Positions 8,754-16,691 of a DNA stretch of 63,139 nt are shown in pieces. The DNA is from Rivularia sp. MS3 (GTDB lineage Bacteria > Cyanobacteriota > Cyanobacteriia > Cyanobacteriales > Nostocaceae). Location of the stretch: positions 1 to 63,139 of the forward strand of contig JAHCMI010000054.1 in NCBI GenBank assembly GCA_019192545.1, read 5' to 3'. Positions within the stretch are counted from its first letter, which is position 1, and each line of letters opens with the position of its first letter. The notes under the pieces are model-generated. The model worked only from the letters and a program-made list of their open reading frames with translations. It had not been told where the DNA came from and did not search any database. The position numbers and the translations under genes are program-made.

Positions 8754-10193
8754 TTATAAGTCGGTTATTAACCGTGCTTTTCTTAATAAAAATTCAAGTG
8801 CTGTTTCTTGTTTAGAAATAATATCAGCAGTTGCTTTCATTCCTGGTTGAATGAGACACTGTTTCTTACCTTTACCGAAGGAAAGGTTTTCAGGTTTAAT
8901 CGTGGTTTCAAAGTAGCTACCGTTAGAATTAGCGGATTGCTGTGCAGCTTCACCTGGATTATTTTGCGGTGAAATCGCATCTGGAGAAACAGCAGTCACG
9001 ATACCTTTTAGAGTTCCATAGTCAGGATAGGAACAAGCTTCAAATCGTAATTGTACTGATTGTCCAACTATGACTTTTGCTACATCATTAGTAGGAACCA
9101 TTGCTTTGATTACCGCATCAGCGTTTTGGGGAATAATTTTAGCAATTGGTTCGCTAGCTCTTAATACCTGTCCGGGATTGCGTAAATCCAGTTTGAGGAT
9201 AATACCATCACTAGTAGCTCGAATTAGATTTTTTTGCAGTTGAGTATCTACTTGCTGTAATTCTTTTTGAGCTTGACGGATTTGATTTAACATTTCTACT
9301 CGTCGCTGAATTAAAGCTTGTTTTTCTTTCTTTAAAGTCGCGATTGTAGCTTCACCTTTGGCTTTTTCTTGAGCGATTCTTTCATTAGCAATATTCACAG
9401 TTGCATTACTGGGATTGATTGCAGTTCGAGCAGATTTTATTCTAGATAAAGCAATATTTACAGATTTTTGTACGGCTAATAATGATGATTTATTTTGCTT
9501 TACTGCAAGTAGTTTTTTATCAAAGTCATTTTGACTAATTGCACCTTTTGTAGCGAGTATTTGATATCTATTTTTTTCGCTAACAGCAAATTCTACATCA
9601 GCTTCAGCTTTTTGTAAGTCAGCTTGTTCTTTTTGCAATTGCGCTTCTGCTGCCAATAATTCTGTTTGAGTGGTAATCTTTCTATCTTGATATTCTCGTT
9701 GATTGCGTGATAGTTCTGCTTCTGCGGCTGCGATTGCTCTAGTATTAGATTGTGACTCAGCAGCAATTTGAGTGTTTAATGATTGAACTTGCGCGTCAAT
9801 TTGCACTAACTGTAAATTACTTTGTTGAATATTAGACTGGAGTTGACTTTTCTTGATTTGTTGTTGGGTGTCATCAAGTTGAGCTATGACCTGACCTTTT
9901 TTGATATTTTGATTTTCTTTAACCAAAATATTTTTAACAGTACCTTCTATTTCTGGTTGAACTAAACGTATTTCTCCTGCCGGACGTACTGTTGCTCTAG
10001 CTTTGACTGTCACATTATATTTAATAACAGAAGCCATTGTAACTGCAATTGCGATTGTTCCAGTTAAAACGAATCCAGCTAAACTAATCCATCCACTTGT
10101 AGGTGGAATAAATTCTTCACTAGTTACCGGACGGAGAAATTCGTGTTTGTCGTCTTCTGAAGTGATGGGTTTGGAAGTAGGAATACTAACCAT
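8754..10193 (-). CDS. HlyD-family periplasmic adaptor of a type I peptide exporter
   Basis: 479 residues. There is a cytoplasmic N-terminus, one membrane anchor (about residues 36-60, SLAGFVLTGTIAIAVTMASV), a lipoyl half-motif (VRPAGEIRLVQPEIEGTVK, then KENQNIKKGQVIAQLD), a long coiled-coil hairpin rich in Gln/Ala/Lys (about 115-300), the second lipoyl half (TSDGIILKLDLRNPGQVLRA), and a beta-barrel domain. It joins the inner-membrane ABC exporter to an outer-membrane TolC-type channel, which is not encoded in this window. It lies 143 bp downstream of the C39-ABC gene on the same strand and surely works with it. Confidence 0.92.
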   Translation of the reverse strand: MVSIPTSKPITSEDDKHEFLRPVTSEEFIPPTSGWISLAGFVLTGTIAIAVTMASVIKYNVTVKARATVRPAGEIRLVQPEIEGTVKNILVKENQNIKKGQVIAQLDDTQQQIKKSQLQSNIQQSNLQLVQIDAQVQSLNTQIAAESQSNTRAIAAAEAELSRNQREYQDRKITTQTELLAAEAQLQKEQADLQKAEADVEFAVSEKNRYQILATKGAISQNDFDKKLLAVKQNKSSLLAVQKSVNIALSRIKSARTAINPSNATVNIANERIAQEKAKGEATIATLKKEKQALIQRRVEMLNQIRQAQKELQQVDTQLQKNLIRATSDGIILKLDLRNPGQVLRASEPIAKIIPQNADAVIKAMVPTNDVAKVIVGQSVQLRFEACSYPDYGTLKGIVTAVSPDAISPQNNPGEAAQQSANSNGSYFETTIKPENLSFGKGKKQCLIQPGMKATADIISKQETALEFLLRKARLITDL

Positions 10194-10240
10194 AATTTGA
10201 GTTTAAGATAATTTTTAAGTGGGTGTGCAAAATTGTTTGT

Positions 10241-10269
10241 GTCATTGCGAGCGACAGCGAAGCAATGAC
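10241..10269. repeat. Cyanobacterial intergenic palindrome
   Basis: GTCATTGC (10241-10248) pairs with GCAATGAC (10262-10269) around a GAGCGACAGCGAA spacer. It sits between the C39-ABC gene and the HlyD gene. This is a common dispersed palindrome in filamentous cyanobacteria and could act as a weak transcription attenuator. Confidence 0.6.
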
Positions 10270-10336
10270 AAATATACAATTCGTTTTGTCTAAGTACTTA
10301 ACGCAAAGGTTTACGCGGAGTTTCGCTGAGAAAGAG

Positions 10337-12490
10337 TTAAGAATTACTGAGGAAATTTAAATGTTTTCCATCAATACTATTTAAATATTCTTGAGAACCT
10401 TGAAGTTTTACTTGACCATTTTCTAGGTAAACAATCCAGTCAGCACGTTTTATAACTTGAGGACGATGGCTAATTAAAATAGTGGTTCTACCTTGACGAT
10501 GTTTTAGTAAATTATCTAATACTTCTGTTTCGCTTACGGGGTCTAATCCTGCGGTTGATTCATCTAAAATTAGGATAGGAGGATAGTTAACAATTCCTCT
10601 TGCTAATGCTAATCTTTGTCTTTGTCCACCGGAAATATTCGCGCCAAATTCACCTAATGTAGTGTAATATTTATCGGGTAGTTTACTAATGAATTCATCA
10701 GCACCGGATATTTGACAACCAGTGATGATTTTTTCAAATGATAATTGAGGATTTCCTAAACGGAAGTTTTCTACTATTGAACGACTCCAAAAGTGAGCTT
10801 CTTGAGGAACTAATACTACTTGTTGACGCAAACTATCTAAGGATAAATCTTGTAAATTATATAATCCCATGCGGATATTACCAGATTGAGCAGTGTAGAG
10901 TCCTGCAAGTAGTTTTGCTAAAGTGCTTTTACCGCAACCAGATTTACCAATTAAAGCAATTACTTGTCCACCAGGTATTTTTAATGAAAAGTCTTCTAGT
11001 AACTCCATCCGACCGGGATAATGGAAGTTAATATTGCTGCATTCAATATCAGCGGTTGGGGAAATATTGACGGAAGCTTTATGTTTATCATCTTGATTTT
11101 CTGGGGTAGCTTCAATAACTTCCGTTAATCTTTGAGTTGCGGTTTTGACACGAGTAAATTCATCTACAAATTTAACGACAGTACTAATTAATCCCAGAAA
11201 ATTATCGTTCATAGCTTTGAAAGCTAGTAGTTGACCTATACTCAAATTTTCTGCGGGATTTGTGACTAACATTCCACCAAACCACAGCAAAGCAATACTG
11301 CTCAAACCAGAAACGCATCCAGAAAAATTATTGTTGATAATTCCGATTTGAATTGTACTTAAAGTTAATTTACCAAAACGACTAAAACGACTTTGAAACT
11401 CTTCCCAAAATTGCGGTGCTGCATTAGTAGTTTTTAACGTAATTGCACCTTTAAATGTTTCTACTAATACTCCTTGATTTTCAGCTTCTGTAACTAATAA
11501 ATTACGGGTTTTTTGTTGGAGAGTAGGAAAGAAAACGATTGTTGAAAGTGTCATAATGACAGAGAAAAATACCGCTGCTGCCGTTAACTTCCAACTGTAA
11601 AATGCCATAAAGCCGAAAGAAATGACAGCAATAAAAAATTGACTGGGTAAACTAACGACAACTTCAGAAACTAACTGATTTATTTCTTGGACATCTTGCA
11701 AACGACTAGTAATTTCACCGCTGCGACGCGCTTCGTAATAAGATAGCGGTAAGCGTAAAATCTGCCTGCCAAATTCTAGGATTAAACCTAATTCTAAACG
11801 CTGGGCAAAGTTAGCAATCAAATTCGACTGTACAAGCTGCAAAATCGTACTTACAACAGTCATCACAGCAACGGTGATCGCCACCGTAGTTAGTAATCTT
11901 GTATCACCTCGTACCAAAACGTCATCGGTAAGAATCTGCATCAAAAAAGGGAAAGCTAAAGAAAGCAATCCTAAAACGCAATTGAGAATTAAAGCTTGAA
12001 AAAGTACGTTGCGGTAATTCCAAGCACGTCTGAGAAACTTTCCGAATCCACCGATTTTATCTTGATCTTGAGCAAAAAACCTTACTGGATCTGGTTCTAA
12101 CAGTAGAGTAGCCCAATCCGACCAAGCTTCCGCTAAATCCGCCTTTGAAAGGTAGCGAATCCCCACAGCAGGGTCAGCAATAACGCATTTTCTACCTTTT
12201 CTACCGTATAAAACAACCCAATGATGACCTTTCCAATGGATGATTGCAGGTAAAGGTGCTTCGTCAATTCGGTTGAGGATTTCCGGGGAAGCTTTAGCTG
12301 TACGAGCATTAAAACCAAGGGTTTCTGCTCCCTGTTTTAAGCCTAATAAAGTTGTTCCCGTTTGTCCGGTACCGATAAATTCACGAATCCGATTGATAGT
12401 AAAGTTGCGTCCGTAATGTTTAGCAATTGAAGCGAGACAAGCAGCACCGCAATCTTCTTCACTATGTTGTAAAACGTTGGCGTATTTCAT
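10337..12490 (-). CDS. Peptidase C39-containing ABC exporter for double-glycine leader peptides
   Basis: 717 residues. The N-terminal C39 cysteine protease domain has HSEEDCGAACLASIAKHYG (catalytic Cys14), GHHWVVLYG (catalytic His) and ADPAVG (Asp). A six-helix ABC membrane domain follows (about 155-440), then an ATPase domain with GKSGCGKSTLAKLLAG (Walker A), VLVPQEAHFWSRSI (Q-loop), ISGGQRQRLALARG (signature) and ILILDESTAGLD (Walker B). Such transporters cut the leader of a substrate peptide after Gly-Gly, Gly-Ala or Gly-Ser and export the core. The next gene upstream on the strand encodes a small peptide with exactly such a leader. A hairpin terminator separates the two, so the transporter is probably transcribed partly by read-through. 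Confidence 0.95.
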   Translation of the reverse strand: MKYANVLQHSEEDCGAACLASIAKHYGRNFTINRIREFIGTGQTGTTLLGLKQGAETLGFNARTAKASPEILNRIDEAPLPAIIHWKGHHWVVLYGRKGRKCVIADPAVGIRYLSKADLAEAWSDWATLLLEPDPVRFFAQDQDKIGGFGKFLRRAWNYRNVLFQALILNCVLGLLSLAFPFLMQILTDDVLVRGDTRLLTTVAITVAVMTVVSTILQLVQSNLIANFAQRLELGLILEFGRQILRLPLSYYEARRSGEITSRLQDVQEINQLVSEVVVSLPSQFFIAVISFGFMAFYSWKLTAAAVFFSVIMTLSTIVFFPTLQQKTRNLLVTEAENQGVLVETFKGAITLKTTNAAPQFWEEFQSRFSRFGKLTLSTIQIGIINNNFSGCVSGLSSIALLWFGGMLVTNPAENLSIGQLLAFKAMNDNFLGLISTVVKFVDEFTRVKTATQRLTEVIEATPENQDDKHKASVNISPTADIECSNINFHYPGRMELLEDFSLKIPGGQVIALIGKSGCGKSTLAKLLAGLYTAQSGNIRMGLYNLQDLSLDSLRQQVVLVPQEAHFWSRSIVENFRLGNPQLSFEKIITGCQISGADEFISKLPDKYYTTLGEFGANISGGQRQRLALARGIVNYPPILILDESTAGLDPVSETEVLDNLLKHRQGRTTILISHRPQVIKRADWIVYLENGQVKLQGSQEYLNSIDGKHLNFLSNS

Positions 12491-12537
12491 AATGTAAATT
12501 GATGCTATTTGATTGTGAGATGAATCAAATTTAAAGG

Positions 12538-12579
12538 AAAAGGCATCTGATTAATAATATTCTTGATAAGATGCCTTTT
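12538..12579 (-). terminator. Intrinsic terminator after the cationic peptide gene
   Basis: AAAAGGCATCT (12538-12548) pairs with AGATGCCTTTT (12569-12579). The stem is flanked by A/T runs on both sides, so it may work in both directions. It lies between the peptide gene and the exporter gene and would make the peptide transcript far more abundant than the exporter message. Confidence 0.7.
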
Positions 12580-12633
12580 TGTCGTCTTTGCTAACAAAAA
12601 CTCTCTAATTCAAGATAGGTATGTTAGATTGAT

Positions 12634-12804
12634 TTAAATAGCTACCCATTGTATGTAGTACTGTATCATGGGTCTACCGAAACGATTATAGACAATTCTT
12701 CGTCTATATATTGGTCTGTAACCAAACAATGCACCATTGATACTTACTGCTTCTTCACTAGATACTTCGGTGAACATTTGATTGTTTTCAATTGCTTTCA
12801 TCAT
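12634..12804 (-). CDS. Small cationic peptide precursor with a double-glycine-type (Gly-Ala) leader
   Basis: A 56-codon gene below the usual size cut-off. It has a strong ribosome site (AGGAG at 12808-12812) before two adjacent ATG codons; the second (12801) has the better 6-base spacing. The leader MFTEVSSEEAVSINGA has the form F-T-E-[LV]-S-x-E-E-A-x-x-[IV]-N-G-[GA] typical of bacteriocin-type leaders cut by C39 exporters. The predicted 31-residue core begins LFGYRPIYRRRIVYN and ends YYIQWVAI. It has six Arg, no acidic residue, five Tyr and one Trp. The gene sits immediately upstream of a C39 exporter and is bounded by terminators. I infer a secreted antimicrobial or signalling peptide. No modification enzyme is visible nearby. 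Confidence 0.8.
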   Translation of the reverse strand: MMKAIENNQMFTEVSSEEAVSINGALFGYRPIYRRRIVYNRFGRPMIQYYIQWVAI

Positions 12805-12871
12805 TTTCTCCTGAGTTAGAATTAATTGAATAAGGACAATTGATAAAACTTGCTTTTTGTTTTCTCAACCG

Positions 12872-13005
12872 CTCCTTATATTTATTAGATTACAGAGATT
12901 TACTATGTGATTGTTTGATTTTTCTACAAACTTGGATGCTAGATTTGTTTGAAGTGATTTGTTGGTTTTTATAAGCCACTTTGTAGAAAACTACAATCGT
13001 TAGTC
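12872..13005 (-). promoter_or_regulatory. Shared leader/promoter element, copy 1 (cationic peptide gene)
   Basis: Minus-strand upstream region of the peptide gene. It contains the palindrome TTGTAGAAAACTACAA (12981-12996), an inverted half-site TTTTCTACAA (12920-12929) and, closer to the gene, TGTAATCTAATAAATATAAGG, which holds the likely -10 element. The whole stretch matches 13341-13476 and 16431-16560 along its length. The location of the transcription start is inferred. Confidence 0.75.
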
Positions 13006-13038
13006 AAAAAAAGAAGGGATGCAATGATAAAGCATCCC
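13004..13038 (-). terminator. Intrinsic terminator of the 62-residue Gly-Gly protein gene
   Basis: GGGATGC (13016-13022) and GCATCCC (13032-13038) form the stem. On the minus strand it is followed by a T-rich run (opposite 13004-13012). It directly abuts the shared leader of the next gene. Confidence 0.8.
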
Positions 13039-13060
13039 TAAAAAAAGATAAATTTTATAT

Positions 13061-13249
13061 TTAACCTCCTGAATATTCCACTCCAACTTGATTCAAAATT
13101 TCTGCAACTTTCGTAGCATCTGAGTTGTATTTGACCTCAATAGTATCTCCTGAAATTGAGACACTTGAACCAAGAGCATCAACTATTTTTGCCTTTGCTT
13201 CTGATTTTTTGGAATCTAACTCATATCCAGTTAAAACAAATTTAGACAT
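13061..13249 (-). CDS. Small 62-residue protein ending in Gly-Gly, co-regulated with the cationic peptide
   Basis: A short gene with a ribosome site (AGAGGT, five bases before ATG) and its own terminator. The protein begins MSKFVLTGYELDSKKSEAKA and ends EILNQVGVEYSGG. The predicted order beta-alpha-beta-beta-alpha-beta, with KIVDALG and a final VGVEY strand, resembles the heavy-metal-associated (ferredoxin-like) fold, but the metal-binding CxxC is absent and there is no cysteine. There is no signal peptide or leader of its own. It has the same upstream element as the cationic peptide gene, so the two are probably switched on together. Possible roles are an immunity or chaperone partner of the peptide, or a small secreted protein. 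The function is unknown. Confidence 0.7.
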   Translation of the reverse strand: MSKFVLTGYELDSKKSEAKAKIVDALGSSVSISGDTIEVKYNSDATKVAEILNQVGVEYSGG

Positions 13250-13340
13250 ATATACCTCTGGTTGAAAAAGTTAATGAGATTTGACGGAGTTTGCTGATTG
13301 CATCAAGTAAATTGAAAGAATATTTTTATTCATTCAACTG

Positions 13341-13476
13341 TTCTTTATATCTATTAGATTACACAGATTGATTATGTAATTGTTTGATTTTTCTATAAGC
13401 TTGAATACAACATTCGTTTGAAGTGGTTTGTTGATATCTACAAGCGACATTGTAGAAAACTACAACTGGGCTGTCA
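13341..13476 (-). promoter_or_regulatory. Shared leader/promoter element, copy 2 (Gly-Gly protein gene)
   Basis: Homologous to 12872-13005. It holds TTGTAGAAAACTACAA at 13450-13465 and GTGTAATCTAATAGATATAAAG near the gene. It lies about 90-220 bp upstream of the start codon at 13249. Confidence 0.75.
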
Positions 13477-13510
13477 AAAAAATAAGGGATGTAACAATAA
13501 AGTATCCCTT
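13474..13510 (-). terminator. Intrinsic terminator of the MACPF-like gene
   Basis: AAGGGAT (13484-13490) pairs with ATCCCTT (13504-13510). On the minus strand a T-rich run follows (opposite 13474-13482). It abuts shared leader copy 2. Confidence 0.7.
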
Positions 13511-13647
13511 AGAAAATTTTTGGAAAGTATTAAACAAGCCAGTTAAGTTAGTATTCTCAATATTTGGATTTTTTCAGAAGCTATGATAATTTATGAACTC
13601 TTTCTACCTGATTAACTTAAAGATAAATCAAAGATATAAGAGATTTT

Positions 13648-14778
13648 TTAGTTCCAAATAAGCAAGTCTCTCAATACTTCATCATCTATTAATTTAGGAT
13701 TATCAATGCATTGTCTTGCATATTTGTTAATTTCATACATTCTCCTAGTTATTACCTCCTTTTCTTGAATTAATAAAGATTTAAAGTCATTATTTGCATT
13801 TTCAAGCTTTAACTCTATTTGAATTAATTTATTAAAATCCTCTTTTTTCTTATTAGCTAAATCAACAATTACGCTTTTTTGTCGTCTTAATTCTTTACTC
13901 ATAATTTGATTGTCTTTGTCACCAATCATAATTCCATAGTCTGAAAAAATCGAAGAAAATTTTATTCCCCCAGTTTTTTTGACATATGCTGGTAAAGAAC
14001 TAATTTCTTGAACTATTTTTTCAATACTCATTATAAAAGCGTGACCAATATCTTCACATCCGGCTCGATAAGCAGTAACTCCTATGTTCATTTTCTTGTT
14101 TCTTTGAAAATTATTCACTCCACCACCTATTTTCATTCCAGCTTCATGTTCAGCTTTAAAAACATATTTTTGTACATAATGCTCTACCTCTGCACGAATA
14201 TCTGCTGCAAAGTTTGTTTGACTTTCCTGTTCGGAAGAGGAGGCTTCAATCAGAGCAAAATATTCACCTCCAGTACTAAAGCCAACAACAAATTCATCTC
14301 CAAATTTTTCTCTGAATTTACTAACTCCATCTTTTCTATTTAAAATATCCAAAGCTTCATCTGTTAAAGTGGGGTTGTTAATTCTGTACTTTTCATTTTC
14401 AACTACGCATCTTAGTAAGACGTAAGTATACGAACTATTCCAGTTTTTTCTTTTTAAGAAGCTAGCTTTTGCTGAGAAAGATTTGCTTGCACCTGCATTG
14501 ATAGAGGACTCAAAAGCTGAATCTAAATTAGAAAAATCAAAACCTGCTTTGGCTGTACTAAATGCAGAACCAGATATTCCTACAGAGTTTGCAAGCATTT
14601 CCTCGTTAGTAATATGCTCATAGGAGAAATATACTTTTTGCAGTATTTCTCTTTCTAATCCTTGATTATTTTCTACGTTTTTATTATCAACCTTTACCGC
14701 TGTGTTACGAAATTCACCTGTTAAAGAATTGTACCCGATACCTAAATAAGCTCCTTCTGTATATTGTCTCTCAACCAT
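13648..14778 (-). CDS. MACPF (perforin-like) pore-forming domain protein
   Basis: 376 residues without signal peptide. Residues 159-171 read FGDEFVVGFSTGG, which fits the membrane-attack-complex/perforin signature (aromatic-G-x-x-aromatic-x6-G-G). The variable Thr-His of the signature is Asp-Glu here. The surrounding pattern fits too: a preceding region rich in short Ser/Gly/Ala helices (about 68-110, candidate membrane-inserting hairpin) and a second such region at about 180-235. The C-terminal ~90 residues are a charged, coiled-coil-like helix. MACPF proteins oligomerise into large pores; bacterial members act as toxins or in antagonism. Here it sits between a membrane protein and the small-peptide genes. 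The export route is unclear, so release by lysis or an intracellular role are both possible. Confidence 0.7.
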   Translation of the reverse strand: MVERQYTEGAYLGIGYNSLTGEFRNTAVKVDNKNVENNQGLEREILQKVYFSYEHITNEEMLANSVGISGSAFSTAKAGFDFSNLDSAFESSINAGASKSFSAKASFLKRKNWNSSYTYVLLRCVVENEKYRINNPTLTDEALDILNRKDGVSKFREKFGDEFVVGFSTGGEYFALIEASSSEQESQTNFAADIRAEVEHYVQKYVFKAEHEAGMKIGGGVNNFQRNKKMNIGVTAYRAGCEDIGHAFIMSIEKIVQEISSLPAYVKKTGGIKFSSIFSDYGIMIGDKDNQIMSKELRRQKSVIVDLANKKKEDFNKLIQIELKLENANNDFKSLLIQEKEVITRRMYEINKYARQCIDNPKLIDDEVLRDLLIWN

Positions 14779-14832
14779 TTTAAAATTACTCCTAAATAAT
14801 TTTTGTTTTTTTTGCTATTTCATAACTTAAAG

Positions 14833-14857
14833 TATCTGAAAAGCTTAGTTTCAGATA
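14833..14857 (-). terminator. Hairpin between the membrane protein and MACPF genes
   Basis: TATCTGAAA (14833-14841) pairs perfectly with TTTCAGATA (14849-14857) over a 7-base loop. It lacks a strong T-run on the minus strand, so it may slow rather than stop transcription, or act as an operator for the MACPF gene. Confidence 0.5.
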
Positions 14858-14919
14858 AACGACTCAAAATTTTAGCCAATTTAATCGCTCATAAAGCTAT
14901 AACCAAAACTATTAAATAC

Positions 14920-16401
14920 TTACTTTGTAAACGGTCTCTCAGGAGGTAAGTTAATCAAATTTCGAGTATATGTTTTTTCTATTGCATGGTTTCTTTCTCT
15001 TTCAACCTGTAAATTACGTTGAATAATATACCATCTTTTAAAAACTCCTTTACTCTCTTTGTTAAGAATTAAATCTGGATTGCTATTTTGATTTTTAAAT
15101 ATATTTAAATCACGGCTTTTTACTTCGTTGTTCACAAAATAGTTGTTTTCACACATATGGCTTATTAATATTTGATAAAGCTGAAAGTTATTTGAGTATT
15201 CATTAACAATTCTGCTTTCACCCTTATTTATGACATCATAAAAATTATCCAAGAATTCTACTCCATTGCCATTTTTTTCTTCTAAGAACAATTTATTTTT
15301 CAAACTTTGACTAGTTACATTATTACGAGGATGATAAAAAATCTCTGATATTCCATTTATAAAATGAGTTATCAAAATTGCAAATCCTTTGAAAAAATCA
15401 GCAATAGGATTTATGCTACCTAAACTGTTTTTCAATGAAGTATAAAATCCATGAAGCTTTGCTCCTAGCAAAAGCGATACTGTGTCTATAGCTGTAGCAA
15501 TTATGAAAGCAACTACGGCTTCTGGTTCGCGGTTTTGTTTTTTAGTAAAAACTTTCTGTGCTGGAATAAGAAAATAAGAAGTTCCTTTTTCTGGAAAAAA
15601 GTCTGTTATTTCGTCATAATTCTGAGCATCATAACCTTTTTCTTCTGCTTTTTCCTTAATTTCAGAAGGAATACCTTTTAAAGCTTGTTGAGTAAGCTCA
15701 TAAATTGCTCTTGCATCCTTCTTATACAAACTGTCAACAATTTTTTTGTCAAAATATTTGGGAGCAGTTTTTGTGATATATTCTATTTCTATGCTTAAGT
15801 TTCTTAACTGTTTTTCTACAATATCAAGTTCGTCTCTAAATTGGTAGTATCGTTCTTTTTTTCCTCCAGGAAAACCTAAATTAGAACAATTTTTGGGTTG
15901 AGGTGTATCTTCTGGATCTTCTCTATACAGACTACAATTAAGGCTTGCTCTTTGTTGTTCTAGTCCATCTAGTTTAGCTTTTGGATTAGTGTAAAAGTAA
16001 TCTACCAACTCTCCGTATTTTATTTTAGCTTGGTCAATGCTAGTATTTTCTTGAAGTAGTCCTCCATTCATAAAATTGTAAATAGAGAAAAAATTAGTAT
16101 AAATGCTAAAGATAGTAAGTAGAACAAGCGCTAATAGTCTTCTTAAGGGAACTTTTTCAAAAGCATTAAATACTAATATACTAATTAATAGTAGTTGAAT
16201 ACCAAATCCAAGTACATAAGCGAGATAAAAGTGTTCAACTAATGGCATTTTTGCATTACCGAAAAGTAGTTTTGCGCCATCTAATGTAGTTGCTAAACTT
16301 ACTAATTGAAGAAATAATAAACTTATTGCTTGAATCGACCAATTAAAAGTTTTTTTTAACTTATCTTTTTTAAAAGAGGGTAGGCTTTTAATGTGCATCA
16401 T
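14920..16401 (-). CDS. Multi-pass membrane protein of unknown function, co-regulated with the secreted peptide genes
   Basis: The likely start is the ATG at 16401 (or 16398). The open frame extends to 16461, but that ATG lies inside the shared leader element. Three transmembrane helices occupy roughly the first 110 residues (SIQAISLLFLQLVSLATT, FYLAYVLGFGIQLLLISI, LLALVLLTIFSIYTNFFSIY). A large hydrophilic segment with predicted coiled coil follows (about 125-290, LDIVEKQLRNLSIEIEYI). A further hydrophobic pair comes next (AVVAFIIATAIDTVSLLLG and a helix near FAILITHFINGI), then a basic C-terminal domain. I recognise no family. Its leader is shared with the cationic peptide and the Gly-Gly protein, so it may be an immunity, anchoring or release factor for that group. 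Confidence 0.65.
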   Translation of the reverse strand: MMHIKSLPSFKKDKLKKTFNWSIQAISLLFLQLVSLATTLDGAKLLFGNAKMPLVEHFYLAYVLGFGIQLLLISILVFNAFEKVPLRRLLALVLLTIFSIYTNFFSIYNFMNGGLLQENTSIDQAKIKYGELVDYFYTNPKAKLDGLEQQRASLNCSLYREDPEDTPQPKNCSNLGFPGGKKERYYQFRDELDIVEKQLRNLSIEIEYITKTAPKYFDKKIVDSLYKKDARAIYELTQQALKGIPSEIKEKAEEKGYDAQNYDEITDFFPEKGTSYFLIPAQKVFTKKQNREPEAVVAFIIATAIDTVSLLLGAKLHGFYTSLKNSLGSINPIADFFKGFAILITHFINGISEIFYHPRNNVTSQSLKNKLFLEEKNGNGVEFLDNFYDVINKGESRIVNEYSNNFQLYQILISHMCENNYFVNNEVKSRDLNIFKNQNSNPDLILNKESKGVFKRWYIIQRNLQVERERNHAIEKTYTRNLINLPPERPFTK

Positions 16402-16430
16402 AACTAAAGTGTTGATTGAACTCTCAGATG

Positions 16431-16560
16431 TCTTTATACTGATTAGATTACAGAGATTCACTATCTAATAGTTTTATTTTTATACAAACTTAGATACCAG
16501 ATTTATTTAAAGTGATTTGTTGATTTTTACAACCGACATTGTAGAAAACTACAATCGTCA
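16431..16560 (-). promoter_or_regulatory. Shared leader/promoter element, copy 3 (membrane protein gene)
   Basis: Homologous to the copies at 12872-13005 and 13341-13476. It holds TTGTAGAAAACTACAA at 16539-16554 and CTGTAATCAGTATAAAGAC near the gene. Compared with the other copies, about four bases are missing inside TAATC(TAAT)A. The inner half-site is degenerate. Confidence 0.75.
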
Positions 16561-16591
16561 AAAAAAAAAGATGCAAATAAAAACGCATCTT
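16559..16591 (-). terminator. Intrinsic terminator of TpsA copy 2
   Basis: AAGATGC (16568-16574) pairs with GCATCTT (16585-16591). The minus strand continues into a run of ten T. It abuts shared leader copy 3. Confidence 0.8.
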
Positions 16592-16596
16592 AATAT

Positions 16597-16653
16597 GTTC
16601 GTAGTTGCGCTTGAGCGCCAAATATGCTTGACGAAGACCGCGCAACTACGAAC
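16597..16653. repeat. Long dispersed palindrome
   Basis: GTTCGTAGTTGCGC (16597-16610) pairs perfectly with GCGCAACTACGAAC (16640-16653) over a 29-base spacer that itself contains GCGC/GAAGACC motifs. This is a familiar type of cyanobacterial interspersed palindrome (MITE-like), here between the TpsA gene end and its terminator. Confidence 0.7.
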
Positions 16654-16691
16654 CTTAATACCCTAATAAAAAATACATTTAGTTGTAACTA

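Larger units (their letters stand above)
13250..13647. other. Intergenic region between the Gly-Gly protein and MACPF genes
   Basis: Holds the second shared leader (13341-13476) and a terminator (13474-13510). In 13516-13647 I see no open frame with a ribosome site. Confidence 0.6.

Noticed and set aside
13061-13249. The 62-residue Gly-Gly protein as a second substrate leader for the C39 exporter
   Set aside because: The Gly-Gly is at the very end of the chain with no core peptide after it, and the N-terminal region lacks the F-x-E-L-S-type leader pattern.
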